Shown here: positions 17,701-26,810 of the stretch, one piece after another | How the letters are laid out: each line of letters opens with the position of its first letter | Position numbering within the stretch: position 1 is the stretch's first letter | Source of the DNA: Candidatus Moduliflexus flocculans | Lineage (GTDB): Bacteria; Moduliflexota; Moduliflexia; Moduliflexales; Moduliflexaceae | Direction of reading: 5' to 3' | NCBI GenBank assembly: GCA_000739515.1 | Contig: DF820457.1 | Coordinates: 785,275 to 834,035, forward strand | Length of the DNA: 48,761 bases | The notes under the pieces: generated by a model | Told to the model about the DNA's origin: nothing | What the model saw: only the letters and a program-made list of their open reading frames with translations | Databases searched by the model: none | Program-made: the position numbers and the translations under genes

Positions 17701-17727
17701 TTGACATTCTTCAGTTGAAACGATAAT
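17701..17727 (+). promoter_or_regulatory. Candidate promoter for TPR-LolB-FtsK genes
   Basis: TTGACA (17701-17706) and GATAAT (17722-17727) are good hexamers, but the 15-bp spacer is short. A second weaker candidate, TTGACG (17754-17759) with TATCGC 17 bp further, lies closer to the gene. Confidence 0.33.
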
Positions 17728-17868
17728 CTTCGATTTGATGCTATGGAAAAGTCTTGACGAAATCATCACACTCTCATATCGCAGATTGAAATTCTTTGCC
17801 CATTTTAAAAACGTTTTTTGAGGAGACATGACGGCTGTGAATGACAGCAAAATGTTGAGAAATACGGC

Positions 17869-19677
17869 ATGAAACGTTGTAGAAAATATCTGTTTTGCCT
17901 GCCAGTCTGGTGCGCCGCATTGTTGTTGGTTTCCTGTGCAACCATCGAAAAACCCGATATATTGAAGACGCCGGAAGACATCGTGGACGATGTTTTCGCA
18001 GAGGATACCGTCAAGATTTTGCCGAGTCAGGTCGCCACGCCGACTGCCTATTATTTTTATCAATTGGGGAATTTGGCAATTAACTCCAATCGTTTTGACG
18101 ACGCGATTCGTTTTTATCAACGCGCCTTGCAAATAGACCCTACCTCGCAATACCTGCGGCTCGAGCTCGCCAATCTTTTTCTGAGCAGCGGTCAAGAGAT
18201 GGAGGCCGAAAAATTAGTGCAAGAGGTGTTCACGAAAGATCCGACTTCCATTGATGCGCTAATGATTCTTGGCAGTATTCAGGCCGGGCAGAAAAAATAT
18301 CAGGACGCCGTTGCAACGTATCAAAAAGCGATTGAAATCGATCCGCAAGAACTCGATGGATATATCTTTTTAGCTGATGTATATAACCGGCTTGGGGATA
18401 AGCAGCGCGTGCTGGAAACCTTGCAAAAACTCCTCGCCGCCCAGCCGAATTCTGTGAATGCCATTTACCACATCGGCAAGGTCTATTTAGAGCTGAAAGA
18501 ATATCAAAAAGCTGTCGAATATTTTCAACGCGCCTTAGAATTCAGCCCGGACGACTATCAGATATACGCCGGTTTAGCCTTAGCATACGAGTTGCAGCAG
18601 GATTATGCGCATGCGTTGGAAAATTATGAAATCATGCTCAGCATGAATCCTGATGAAGACCGGTTAGTCGAACAAATCTACAAAATTCACCTCTATTTAA
18701 AGCAATATGAAGAGGCGCTGCAATATGTCGAAATGCTGCGCGAACGCGATCCCGGCAATGACCGCTACGATTTGCAAGCCGCGATTTTGCGCTATGAACT
18801 GGAACAATATGACGAGGTGGTCAACATTCTTCGTCCGTATGTCGAAACGCATCCCAAAAGCATTGATGCGCTGACCTACCTTGCTCTGAGCCTTGAGCGC
18901 GCCGAACAGTTTGAAGAAGCCTTAAGTTCCTGGCGCACGGTGTTCGAGCTTGATCCAAAATCGTATGAAGCGCGGATGCGGATTGGATTGCTTCTCGACC
19001 GCCTGGATTATGACGACGAGGCGCTTCGCGTATTTCAGGAAAATCGTGACATGTTCCCGGATGAGCCGGAAGTCTATCTCTTTTTAGGATTTGCCTATAA
19101 TCAACGCAAAGACTACCGCGCCGCGTTGACGGCATTCGAGCAGGGCTTGCAAAAAGCCCCAAAACATGTGGCGCTGAATTTTTATCGCGGCGCGGCCTTA
19201 GAGCGGCTTGGCAATTTCGATGAAGCGCTGGCAGTATTTCAGCATGTCATCGAATTGCAGGCCGATTATGCCAATGCCTACAACTATATTGGCTATATGC
19301 TGGCCGAAAAAGGGATTCGCCTGGATGAGGCGCAGGAAATGGTGCAAAAAGCGCTGTCCTTTGAGCCAGATAATGGCGCATTTGTGGATAGCCTGGGCTG
19401 GGTTTATTACCAGAAAGGGATGATTGACGACGCGATTCGCGAGTTGGAACGCGCCGCCACGCTGCTGAAAAGCGATCCGACCATTCATGAACATTTAGGC
19501 GACGCTTATAGTAAAAAAGAGAATTTCGAAAAAGCCGCAGAACATTATCAAAAATCGTTGGAACTGGAGAAAAAAGACGAAGTGCAGAAGAAACTTGACG
19601 CGGTTAACGCGAAAATCAAATCTGCCAGCAAGCACCGCTCGTCAGATTCACAGCCAACACAACAGAAAGGTCAATAA
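17869..19677 (+). CDS. TPR-repeat lipoprotein
   Basis: A 602-residue protein with a lipoprotein signal (MKRCRKYLFCLPVWCAALLL, lipobox LVSC). The rest is nearly all tetratricopeptide repeats, about 14-15 copies of the 34-residue pattern (for example YYFYQLGNLAINSNRFDDA and ALEFSPDDYQIYAGLALAY), from about residue 60 to 585, with a charged Lys/Ser/Gln-rich tail. It is probably anchored in the outer membrane as a scaffold. The next gene, 74 bp downstream, encodes a LolB-like lipoprotein, a pairing seen in deltaproteobacteria-like genomes, and ftsK follows. A role in envelope lipoprotein handling or exopolysaccharide assembly is possible but not shown. The start has only a weak ribosome-binding site. 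Confidence 0.88.
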   Translation: MKRCRKYLFCLPVWCAALLLVSCATIEKPDILKTPEDIVDDVFAEDTVKILPSQVATPTAYYFYQLGNLAINSNRFDDAIRFYQRALQIDPTSQYLRLELANLFLSSGQEMEAEKLVQEVFTKDPTSIDALMILGSIQAGQKKYQDAVATYQKAIEIDPQELDGYIFLADVYNRLGDKQRVLETLQKLLAAQPNSVNAIYHIGKVYLELKEYQKAVEYFQRALEFSPDDYQIYAGLALAYELQQDYAHALENYEIMLSMNPDEDRLVEQIYKIHLYLKQYEEALQYVEMLRERDPGNDRYDLQAAILRYELEQYDEVVNILRPYVETHPKSIDALTYLALSLERAEQFEEALSSWRTVFELDPKSYEARMRIGLLLDRLDYDDEALRVFQENRDMFPDEPEVYLFLGFAYNQRKDYRAALTAFEQGLQKAPKHVALNFYRGAALERLGNFDEALAVFQHVIELQADYANAYNYIGYMLAEKGIRLDEAQEMVQKALSFEPDNGAFVDSLGWVYYQKGMIDDAIRELERAATLLKSDPTIHEHLGDAYSKKENFEKAAEHYQKSLELEKKDEVQKKLDAVNAKIKSASKHRSSDSQPTQQKGQ

Positions 19678-19751
19678 CATTATCGAAATAACGCCGTATT
19701 TCCTTTGTAAAAGGGAATGACGGTAAATTTTGATAATTTTTTCATCGCAGT

Positions 19752-20705
19752 ATGAAAATTTTCCAGCATTCATTTTGTTCGATTCGTTTCTTCCGCTCTC
19801 CTATTTATCTTGCCATTTGTGCTGCTGTCATGTTGAATAGCTGCGCTAAGCCTCCGAAACTTCCCGACATTTTACAGCCGGTCGGCGCGGAATTTGCTAA
19901 AATGACAACCGAAGAGGTTTCTCAGGCGATTGTGGAGCGTACTGAACATTTTCAGTCGCTGTCTGGTCTTGGGAAAGTGCAGATTGAAAACTGGGAAGAA
20001 CGGTATAAATTTACTCAAGCGTTCGTCGTGGAAAAACCAGAACGATTTCGACTTGAAATTTTAGGCCCATTTGATCAACCCGCGATCTTCTTCACTTCTG
20101 ACGCGCAGATGCTTTCGCTCTACGCCAAAAAGCAGAATATTGAATATCGCGGCGTGGCGTCTCGCGAGAATCTCTTCAAATTAGGCGGCGTCAATCTGTC
20201 GGTTGAAGATTTCCTGCTGGCGCTTTCCGGGAATCCGCCGAAATTGGACGGCGTCACATCCGAATGGGGCGCCGCCATTCAGGAAGGTCAGTATCATTAT
20301 CTCGAACGGATTTCATTTAAGAAAAATATTGTTCAGCGTATCTGGTACGATACGCAGTATCGCATGGTGTCGCAAGTGCAGGAATATATGCTGACGAACG
20401 GCGAAATGCTGTTGAATGTGCGGTTTGCTAACTATCGCGGCGAACAAGGAGGCTATCCGCTTCCCGCAATTATTGACATCGAGCGCCCCATGGATAAAGT
20501 GCGTGTCCATATCGAATATCAGGAAATGGATGTGAATCAGTCAATTGATGCGACGCTCTTTACGTTTACGCCTCCGACAGGCGCGAATGTCGTGCATATT
20601 GACGATACGACCAATCAGGATTTAGGGCGATTGGCGCCATTCGAGGAATTCCGCGTGCAGCGTTCAGAGCAAACGGAAGGCGAACAATCCGACAGCCAGA
20701 AATAG
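19752..20705 (+). CDS. LolB-like outer-membrane lipoprotein (DUF4292 type)
   Basis: A 317-residue lipoprotein: hydrophobic signal (IYLAICAAVM) and lipobox LNSC with Cys 31. Residues about 60-280 contain repeated beta strands with LSGLGKVQIEN, FRLEILGPFDQPAIFFTSD and VEDFLLALSGNPP, the pattern of the DUF4292/LolB-like fold, which binds acylated lipoproteins in a half-barrel. It probably acts in insertion or retention of lipoproteins in the outer membrane; that role comes from the fold. The last 30 residues are acidic and Gln/Glu-rich. It lies between the TPR lipoprotein and ftsK, only 11 bp from ftsK, so co-transcription is likely. Confidence 0.8.
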   Translation: MKIFQHSFCSIRFFRSPIYLAICAAVMLNSCAKPPKLPDILQPVGAEFAKMTTEEVSQAIVERTEHFQSLSGLGKVQIENWEERYKFTQAFVVEKPERFRLEILGPFDQPAIFFTSDAQMLSLYAKKQNIEYRGVASRENLFKLGGVNLSVEDFLLALSGNPPKLDGVTSEWGAAIQEGQYHYLERISFKKNIVQRIWYDTQYRMVSQVQEYMLTNGEMLLNVRFANYRGEQGGYPLPAIIDIERPMDKVRVHIEYQEMDVNQSIDATLFTFTPPTGANVVHIDDTTNQDLGRLAPFEEFRVQRSEQTEGEQSDSQK

Positions 20706-20716
20706 CCCGGCAATCT

Positions 20717-23041
20717 ATGGCAAAACAGGATAAAAAAGAAAAGAAACCGCACTCTCCGAAGCCGCCGCAGGGAAAAACGCGCCGTATGTCGCGTATTATC
20801 GAACGCGCAATGGATTCGGCGAAGGAGAAAAAAACGCCACGCGGTGCGAATTCTGCCAATAGCGGCGTCGCGCCGGAACTCCCTCCTGTCAATGCCCAGC
20901 ATAAAATTCAGGGAATCATTTTCGGAGCGCTGACGTTGTTCCTGTTAGTCAGTTTATTGACATATTACAACGAAGAAACGCCCACACTTTCGGAGCAGGG
21001 CGCCGCGCAGAATATCGCCGGAGTGGTCGGCGCGATGATTGCCAGCGTCTTGCTGAAATTTTTTGGCGTGGTGGCGTATATTTTCCCGCTCTTGACCCTG
21101 CTTGTCAGCATTGATCGCTTTCAGCCCACGCCGCGAGCGACAAGCTATGGCAATCTGGCGGGTGTCTCGCTGGGAATTCTCTGCTTATGCGGCCTGTTCA
21201 GCCTGCCGACACTTGGCGCGGCAACTGAATATTCCCCCGGCGGATTTCTCGGAGCGGCACTCGCTTCGTTGTTGTTAAGTTATTTGAAGATTTTCGGCAG
21301 CATCACCGTCTTGATTACCGGTTTGATTATTGCGGGATTTCTGTTGAATATCCATTTTCTCCGGCATCTCCTTATTCCTGAAAAATCGGAAATTCCGATC
21401 TTTGAAGAGCAGCCAACAACCTCTGCGCGTGTGCCGGAAATTCTCACGCCGCAGAGTAGCCAGCCACAAGAGAAAAAGGAACTCCCCCTCCCGGCGAAAC
21501 GCAAATCGCTGCCGAATCTTTTTCGCAAAAAACTCACTGAATCCGAAAGCGAGCCAGAACAGGAAACGCCCGTTTCCGGCCAGAAATTTGTTTATCAGTT
21601 GCCGCCGCCATCATTATTGGATTCGCCTCCGGCGGAAAAACAACACGCGGGAACCAAACAAAGCCTGTTAACCAACTCGAAAGTTTTGGAGGAAAAACTC
21701 GCGGATTTCGGCATCGAAGGCCAGGTGGTCGGCGTAATGCCAGGACCGGTGATTACGCGTTATGAAGTGCAGCCCGCGCCGGGCGTGAAAGTCAGTCGCA
21801 TCGTCAACCTGTCTGATGATTTAGCGCTGGGGTTGAAAGCGGAATCCATCCGCATTGTTGCGCCTGTTCCGGGGAAAGACGTGGTCGGGATCGAAGTGCC
21901 GAACAAAACTCGCGAAACGGTCTATTTGCGGGATTTGATCGAAACCAATACGTTTGCGAATCATCCATCGAAATTAGTATTGGCCGTCGGCAAAGACATC
22001 GGCGGGCATCCGTATTTTGCCGATTTAGCGAAAATGCCGCATCTCCTGATTGCCGGCGCTACTGGTTCAGGCAAAAGCGTGTGCCTCAATTCACTCATTT
22101 GCAGCATTTTGTTTCATTCAACGCCGGAAGAAGTTCGCTTTATCATGGTTGACCCGAAAATGCTGGAACTTGGCGTTTATGACACGATCCCACATTTGCT
22201 GATTCCGGTGGTAAAAGATCCGCAGCTTGCCTCAAATGCGCTTGGCTGGGCAACGGAGGAAATGACGCGGCGTTACGGGATATTAGCGCAGAAAGGTGTC
22301 CGCAATATTGCCCAGTATAACGAGGCGATTCGCGACGGGCAAAAAAGCAAAGAGGCGGGAGCGAAGGCAGAAACGCCACTCCCATATATTGTGATTATTG
22401 TTGACGAATTGGCGGATTTGATGATGGTCGCTTCAGGAGTTGAAAAGCCGATTACGCGGTTGGCGCAAATGGCGCGAGCGGTCGGAATTCACCTGATTTT
22501 AGCCACGCAGCGGCCATCTGTGGATGTGATTACGGGGGTGATCAAAGCGAATTTTCCAGCGCGCATGTCATTCCGCGTGTCGTCGAAAGTGGATTCGCGC
22601 ACCATCCTGGATGCGAATGGCGCTGAATTATTATTAGGCGATGGAGACATGCTCTTTTTGCTTCCTGGCACGTCATTTTTACGGCGTTTACACGGGGCAT
22701 TTTTGACCGAAAAAGAAATTAAGCGACTTACCACATATTTAAAGAAAATGGGTAAGCCCAATTATGATCAGACAGTCTTGAATTTTCATGCGGAAGGAGA
22801 AGCCGCAGAAGAAGACGACGCTGAACTCTACAAAAAAGCGGCGTATGTGGTGGTCAAAAATGGCGAAGCCTCGATTTCGCTGTTGCGCCGATCGTTCAGA
22901 ATCGGCCACAGCAAGGCAGCGCGTTTGATTGATTTGATGGAGCGGGATGGCCTTATTAGCCCATTTAAAGGAAGCCGCCCGCGAGATATTTTAGTCACCA
23001 CAGCACAATTAGACGAACGATTTAGAACAGGACAGGAATAG
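20717..23041 (+). CDS. ftsK: DNA translocase FtsK
   Basis: A 774-residue protein. A basic N-terminus is followed by four membrane segments (about 65-225), then a short Pro/Glu-rich linker (about 235-320), an alpha domain and the RecA-like motor. Walker A is GATGSGKS (447-454), Walker B is in IVIIVDELADLMM, and LATQRPSVDVITG is typical of FtsK. The C-terminal gamma domain (about 700-765, with LLRRSFRIGHSKAARLIDLM) is the winged helix that reads polar KOPS sequences and activates XerCD at dif. Length and layout are the standard short-linker FtsK, which coordinates chromosome segregation with division at the septum. It is followed by a 121-bp gap. Confidence 0.96.
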   Translation: MAKQDKKEKKPHSPKPPQGKTRRMSRIIERAMDSAKEKKTPRGANSANSGVAPELPPVNAQHKIQGIIFGALTLFLLVSLLTYYNEETPTLSEQGAAQNIAGVVGAMIASVLLKFFGVVAYIFPLLTLLVSIDRFQPTPRATSYGNLAGVSLGILCLCGLFSLPTLGAATEYSPGGFLGAALASLLLSYLKIFGSITVLITGLIIAGFLLNIHFLRHLLIPEKSEIPIFEEQPTTSARVPEILTPQSSQPQEKKELPLPAKRKSLPNLFRKKLTESESEPEQETPVSGQKFVYQLPPPSLLDSPPAEKQHAGTKQSLLTNSKVLEEKLADFGIEGQVVGVMPGPVITRYEVQPAPGVKVSRIVNLSDDLALGLKAESIRIVAPVPGKDVVGIEVPNKTRETVYLRDLIETNTFANHPSKLVLAVGKDIGGHPYFADLAKMPHLLIAGATGSGKSVCLNSLICSILFHSTPEEVRFIMVDPKMLELGVYDTIPHLLIPVVKDPQLASNALGWATEEMTRRYGILAQKGVRNIAQYNEAIRDGQKSKEAGAKAETPLPYIVIIVDELADLMMVASGVEKPITRLAQMARAVGIHLILATQRPSVDVITGVIKANFPARMSFRVSSKVDSRTILDANGAELLLGDGDMLFLLPGTSFLRRLHGAFLTEKEIKRLTTYLKKMGKPNYDQTVLNFHAEGEAAEEDDAELYKKAAYVVVKNGEASISLLRRSFRIGHSKAARLIDLMERDGLISPFKGSRPRDILVTTAQLDERFRTGQE

Positions 23042-23162
23042 CGCATTATTATCAAAATTCGCGATATCATCTGTTGAAATGGGGGGATTGCCGAATATAA
23101 CCTCGGCAAACGCATGTCATCAACTGGTATCGCAGCAAAAACCTGGAGGGGGGAGCAGTATT

Positions 23163-24710
23163 ATGCAACGATTTGGATGGCTGACGATGAAAGGCATCTT
23201 TGTCGCACTGAGTCTTGTGCTCGCAATTTCATCGAACACATGGGCAGAACAGGTCTTAACGCTTGCGCTGGAAAGTAATCCCACGAATATTGATCCACGC
23301 ATCGGGACGGACGTCAACTCATTCAGGGCGTATCAATTGGTCACCAATGGCCTGGTGCGAAAAGACCCGCTGTCGAATCTCGTTCCTGATCTGGCTGAAA
23401 AATGGGAAACGCCTGACGATAAAACCTATGTATTTTCGCTTCGCAAAGGGGTGAAATTTCACGATGGTTCAGAATTTACGGCGGAAGATGTGAAATTCAC
23501 GATAGAATCCATCATGAATCCAGCGTTGAAGTCTCCGAAAGCGGCTGCGTATGATAAAGTCGAAAAAATCGAGATTCTTGATCCATATACGATCAAATTT
23601 ACGCTGAAAGAAGTCTTCTCGCCATTTTTGGTGGAAATGACGCAGCCGATTTTATCGAAGAAGGCGACAGAAGCGCAGGACGGCCAACAATTTACGACGA
23701 CGCTCGTCGGCACCGGCCCATTTAAGCTCACCGAATGGACGCCAGATCAACAATTGGTGTTCGACGCGAATCCTGATTATTTCGAAGGCGTGCCAAAACT
23801 CAAAAAAGTCGTGTTAAAAATCATTCCCGATGATACGGTGCGCTTTTTAGAATTAAAACAAGGCGGCATTGATTTGGTGCAGAATGCCATTCAGCCGGAC
23901 ATGGTAACGGTTGCCGAAAAAACCAGAGGCTTGAAGGTCGTGCAGAGCGAAAGCAGCGTGATTTATTATCTCGGCTTTAACCTGAAAGACCCGATTTTGA
24001 GCAACGTGAAGGTGCGACAGGCCATTGCCTATGCAATTGACCGCAAAACGATTGTAGAACATCTGCTGAAGTCGCAGGCGTCGTTAGCGACCGGCTTGCT
24101 TTCTCCATCAAACTGGGCCTACGAACCGAATGTCACCACGTATGACCTCGATATCGAAAAAGCCAAAGCGCTCTTAGATGAAGCGGGATATCCTGATCCC
24201 GACGGCGACGGGCCGCAGCCGCGCTTTAAAATTTCTTATAAAACCTCGACCGCCGGATTGCGCATCCATTTAGGCGAAGTGCTGCAAGATCAATTCAAGC
24301 AGATCGGCGTGGAAATTTCCGAAATTCAGACGTATGAATGGGCTAAGTTTTACGAAGATATCAAGGCTGGCAATTTCCAGATTTTTACGTTGCGCTGGGT
24401 TGGCATCACGGAACCAGATATTTTCTATTCGATTTTCCATTCCCAGATGGTGCCGCCGGATGGACGCAATCGCGGCTACTACAGCAATCCGAAAGTTGAC
24501 GAACTGCTTGAACAAGGACGGCACGAAGTCTCGCCGGACGGACGGAAGAAAATTTACAGCGATGTGCAAAAAATTCTGGCTGACGATTTGCCCTATGTCT
24601 ATCTTTGGTATCCTCATAACATCATCGTGATGAATGAGCGCGTCCAGGGATTTGTTGTCTATCCTGACGGTGATTTTGCTTCAGTGAAGGACGTCTGGAT
24701 TCAGGAATAA
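23163..24710 (+). CDS. ABC transporter substrate-binding protein, family 5 (peptide/nickel type)
   Basis: A 515-residue secreted binding protein. ATG 23163 has GGAGGGGGGAG (23145-23155) upstream, which excludes the earlier in-frame start. The signal peptide ends near NTWA. The mature part begins EQVLTLALESNPTNIDPRIG and has the SBP_bac_5 layout, including FSLRKGVKFHDGSEFTAEDV and VRQAIAYAIDRKTIV. Relatives bind oligopeptides, dipeptides, nickel or sugars. There is no lipobox, so the protein would be soluble in the periplasm. No DppBC-type permease or ATPase gene is near: upstream is ftsK and downstream are repeats and pssA. Its partner must be encoded elsewhere. Confidence 0.92.
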   Translation: MQRFGWLTMKGIFVALSLVLAISSNTWAEQVLTLALESNPTNIDPRIGTDVNSFRAYQLVTNGLVRKDPLSNLVPDLAEKWETPDDKTYVFSLRKGVKFHDGSEFTAEDVKFTIESIMNPALKSPKAAAYDKVEKIEILDPYTIKFTLKEVFSPFLVEMTQPILSKKATEAQDGQQFTTTLVGTGPFKLTEWTPDQQLVFDANPDYFEGVPKLKKVVLKIIPDDTVRFLELKQGGIDLVQNAIQPDMVTVAEKTRGLKVVQSESSVIYYLGFNLKDPILSNVKVRQAIAYAIDRKTIVEHLLKSQASLATGLLSPSNWAYEPNVTTYDLDIEKAKALLDEAGYPDPDGDGPQPRFKISYKTSTAGLRIHLGEVLQDQFKQIGVEISEIQTYEWAKFYEDIKAGNFQIFTLRWVGITEPDIFYSIFHSQMVPPDGRNRGYYSNPKVDELLEQGRHEVSPDGRKKIYSDVQKILADDLPYVYLWYPHNIIVMNERVQGFVVYPDGDFASVKDVWIQE

Positions 24711-24723
24711 CTGTGAAATATCT

Positions 24724-24763
24724 CCGCCTCGCATTGTCTTTTGGCGACCACAACGCGAGGCGG
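24724..24763 (+). terminator. Hairpin after substrate-binding protein gene
   Basis: A GC-rich stem, CCGCCTCGC (24724-24732) with GCGAGGCGG (24755-24763), extended by TTGT/ACAA inside, lies 14 bases after the stop codon. There is no T-run. Confidence 0.5.
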
Positions 24764-24773
24764 GGCCGTATGA

Positions 24774-24865
24774 TATAGATGTGAGCATTGAAAACTCATT
24801 ACGACAGACCTCACAGGTCGTTGAGACCTGTGAGGTCTTCTGACAAATCAACACTCGCATCTATA
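24774..24865. repeat. Nested composite palindrome, second copy
   Basis: The outer arms TATAGATGTGAG (24774-24785) and CTCGCATCTATA (24854-24865) enclose a family C palindrome at 24807-24837 (GACCTCACAGG...CCTGTGAGGTC). The structure is the same as 15619-15718, and spacer sequence adjoining the outer arms is also related (TGTTGA/TCAACA type). Confidence 0.8.
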
Positions 24866-24962
24866 ATTGTGACTTCATTTGATGGCATCGAAGGAAGGGC
24901 GTTCCGTCATTCGCCGGAATTGCAACGAGGAGACAGAAACGTTTTCTTTTCGATACAGGCGC

Positions 24963-25721
24963 ATGCAAAAACATCCACCCATAAAATTGATGTACATCCT
25001 TCCGAACCTGTTTACGCTCGGAAATATCTTTTTCGGTTTTCTCTCGATCATTCTCTCGATTGATGGCGAATACGTCAAGGCAGCCGCTCTGATTTTCGTG
25101 GCCGCATTTTTCGATATGTTCGATGGGAAAGTCGCCCGCGCCACCAATTCTACCAGTCGTTTCGGGGTTGAATTCGATTCGCTGGCAGATTTGATTTCGT
25201 TCGGCCTTGCGCCCAGCTTGCTGATGTACCTCTGGATATTGAAGCCCTTAGAACGATTGGGCTGGTTAGGCGCGTTTCTTTTTGTCGTCTGCGGCGCGTT
25301 GCGGTTAGCGCGGTTTAACGTGCTGGTTGACGTGGTCAGCAGCGACCGCTTTATTGGCCTGCCGATCCCGTGCGCCGCCGGCATGGCTGCCGCAACGGTC
25401 GTTTTTGTCGAAAGTTTTCCGAATGTGCCGGAGAGCAAAGAACACTATTTGCCGCTGATCACCATTCTGGTCTATTTGTTAGGCATTCTCATGGTCAGCA
25501 ATATTCAATATCGCAGCGCAAAGCATGTCACGCTGAAAGGCAAAAGCCCGTTTAAAATCATGGTCGTGGCATCGCTGCTGCTGATTGTGATCGCCTTGAA
25601 TTACCAGATGGCGTTTTTTGCGATCGGATTGACCTACATTTTATTTGGCCTGCTGGAAGCGATTCCAGATGTGAGAAAACGTCTGGCGCTTTTTCAGAAA
25701 GATCATTTGTCTGACCGATGA
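24963..25721 (+). CDS. pssA: CDP-diacylglycerol-serine O-phosphatidyltransferase
   Basis: A 252-residue membrane enzyme that joins CDP-diacylglycerol and L-serine to phosphatidylserine, the first step to phosphatidylethanolamine. The CDP-alcohol phosphotransferase signature is complete: D54-G55-x2-A58-R59-x8-G68-x3-D72-x3-D76. Six to eight hydrophobic segments follow. ATG 24963 (MQKHPPIKLMYILPNLFTLG) matches how the family usually begins; an in-frame ATG at 24882 would add 27 residues with no family resemblance, next to a repeat. No ribosome-binding site clearly decides. The stop codon overlaps the start of the radical SAM gene (ATGA). A phosphatidylserine decarboxylase, which often sits beside pssA, is absent. 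Confidence 0.92.
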   Translation: MQKHPPIKLMYILPNLFTLGNIFFGFLSIILSIDGEYVKAAALIFVAAFFDMFDGKVARATNSTSRFGVEFDSLADLISFGLAPSLLMYLWILKPLERLGWLGAFLFVVCGALRLARFNVLVDVVSSDRFIGLPIPCAAGMAAATVVFVESFPNVPESKEHYLPLITILVYLLGILMVSNIQYRSAKHVTLKGKSPFKIMVVASLLLIVIALNYQMAFFAIGLTYILFGLLEAIPDVRKRLALFQKDHLSDR

Positions 25722-26731
25722 AAGAAGCGATGCTGTATCGCCAGGAGAAGAATGCCGGCGTCATCTGCCAACTCTGTTCCCATCGGTGCGCTATTTCTGA
25801 TGGCAGCGCAGGCATCTGCGGCGTCCGTGTCAACGAAAATGGCACGCTCTACACGCTTGTGTATGATAAAATCGTCGCCCAGCACGTTGATCCCATCGAA
25901 AAAAAACCGTTATATCACGTCCTGCCAGGCTCGCTTTCGTATTCAATTGCAACCGTCGGATGCAATTTCCGCTGCCTGAACTGCCAGAATTACGAAATTT
26001 CGCAGATTCCAGGAAGACATTCGCGCGCCATTCCGGGCGTGCCGATCACGCCGGAAGAAATTGTCAATGCCGCGCTCAGGAATCGCTGTCAATCCATTGC
26101 GTACACCTACACCGAACCAACGATTTATTTCGAACTGGCCTACGAAACGGCGCGATTGGCAAAAAGAAAGGGATTAAAAAATCTGTTTGTCACGAATGGG
26201 TATATGACAGCAGAAGCCCTCGAGACGATTCAACCCTATCTTGACGCCGCCAATGTGGATTTAAAGGGATTTAACGAGCCGAAATACCGCAAAGTCTGCG
26301 GCGGCACATTAGAATTGGTGAAAGAGACGATCCGCCGCATGAACGACCTCGGCGTCTGGGTTGAGGTGACAACCCTTGTCATCCCGACGCATAACGATTC
26401 GGAGACTGAACTCCGCGCCATTGCGGAATTTATCGCCAGCGTGAATCCGGCGATCCCCTGGCATGTCAGCGCATTTCATCCGCAATACAAAATGGCGCAT
26501 ATACCCCAAACATCCCCCGGCATCATTTACCGTGCGGTTGACATTGGCAAAGAGGTCGGCTTGTGGCACGTGTATAGCGGCAATCTGCGCAGCGACGAAA
26601 CCTCGACCACCCTCTGCCATCACTGCGGCACGCCTCTCATTCGGCGCTCCGGCTTTTTCGTAGTGGAAAACGCTGTCGCGCAAGGCCAATGCCCCAACTG
26701 CGACGCGCCTGTCGGCGGGATTTTTTTATAG
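25718..26731 (+). CDS. amrS: AmmeMemoRadiSam-type radical SAM protein
   Basis: A 337-residue radical SAM protein related to pyruvate formate-lyase activating enzymes. The [4Fe-4S] motif is CNFRCLNC (C82, C86, C89). An N-terminal Cys-rich segment (CQLCSHRC, then GICGVR) and a C-terminal zinc-ribbon-like pair of CxxC motifs (LCHHCG and CPNCDAPVGG) are typical of the AmrS branch. Relatives generate a 5'-deoxyadenosyl radical, but the substrate is not settled; the name comes from frequent linkage with AmmeMemo proteins (AmmA and AmmB), neither of which is in this window. Its ATG overlaps the pssA stop codon, implying translational coupling. It converges on the NHLP export operon. Confidence 0.9.
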   Translation: MKEAMLYRQEKNAGVICQLCSHRCAISDGSAGICGVRVNENGTLYTLVYDKIVAQHVDPIEKKPLYHVLPGSLSYSIATVGCNFRCLNCQNYEISQIPGRHSRAIPGVPITPEEIVNAALRNRCQSIAYTYTEPTIYFELAYETARLAKRKGLKNLFVTNGYMTAEALETIQPYLDAANVDLKGFNEPKYRKVCGGTLELVKETIRRMNDLGVWVEVTTLVIPTHNDSETELRAIAEFIASVNPAIPWHVSAFHPQYKMAHIPQTSPGIIYRAVDIGKEVGLWHVYSGNLRSDETSTTLCHHCGTPLIRRSGFFVVENAVAQGQCPNCDAPVGGIFL

Positions 26732-26810
26732 CTCCGACGCAGACGCGATCATCATGCCCTTGTGTTTTTTGCGCAACCGTCTATTAGGGTGTAGGATTGT
26801 CAGACGCGCA

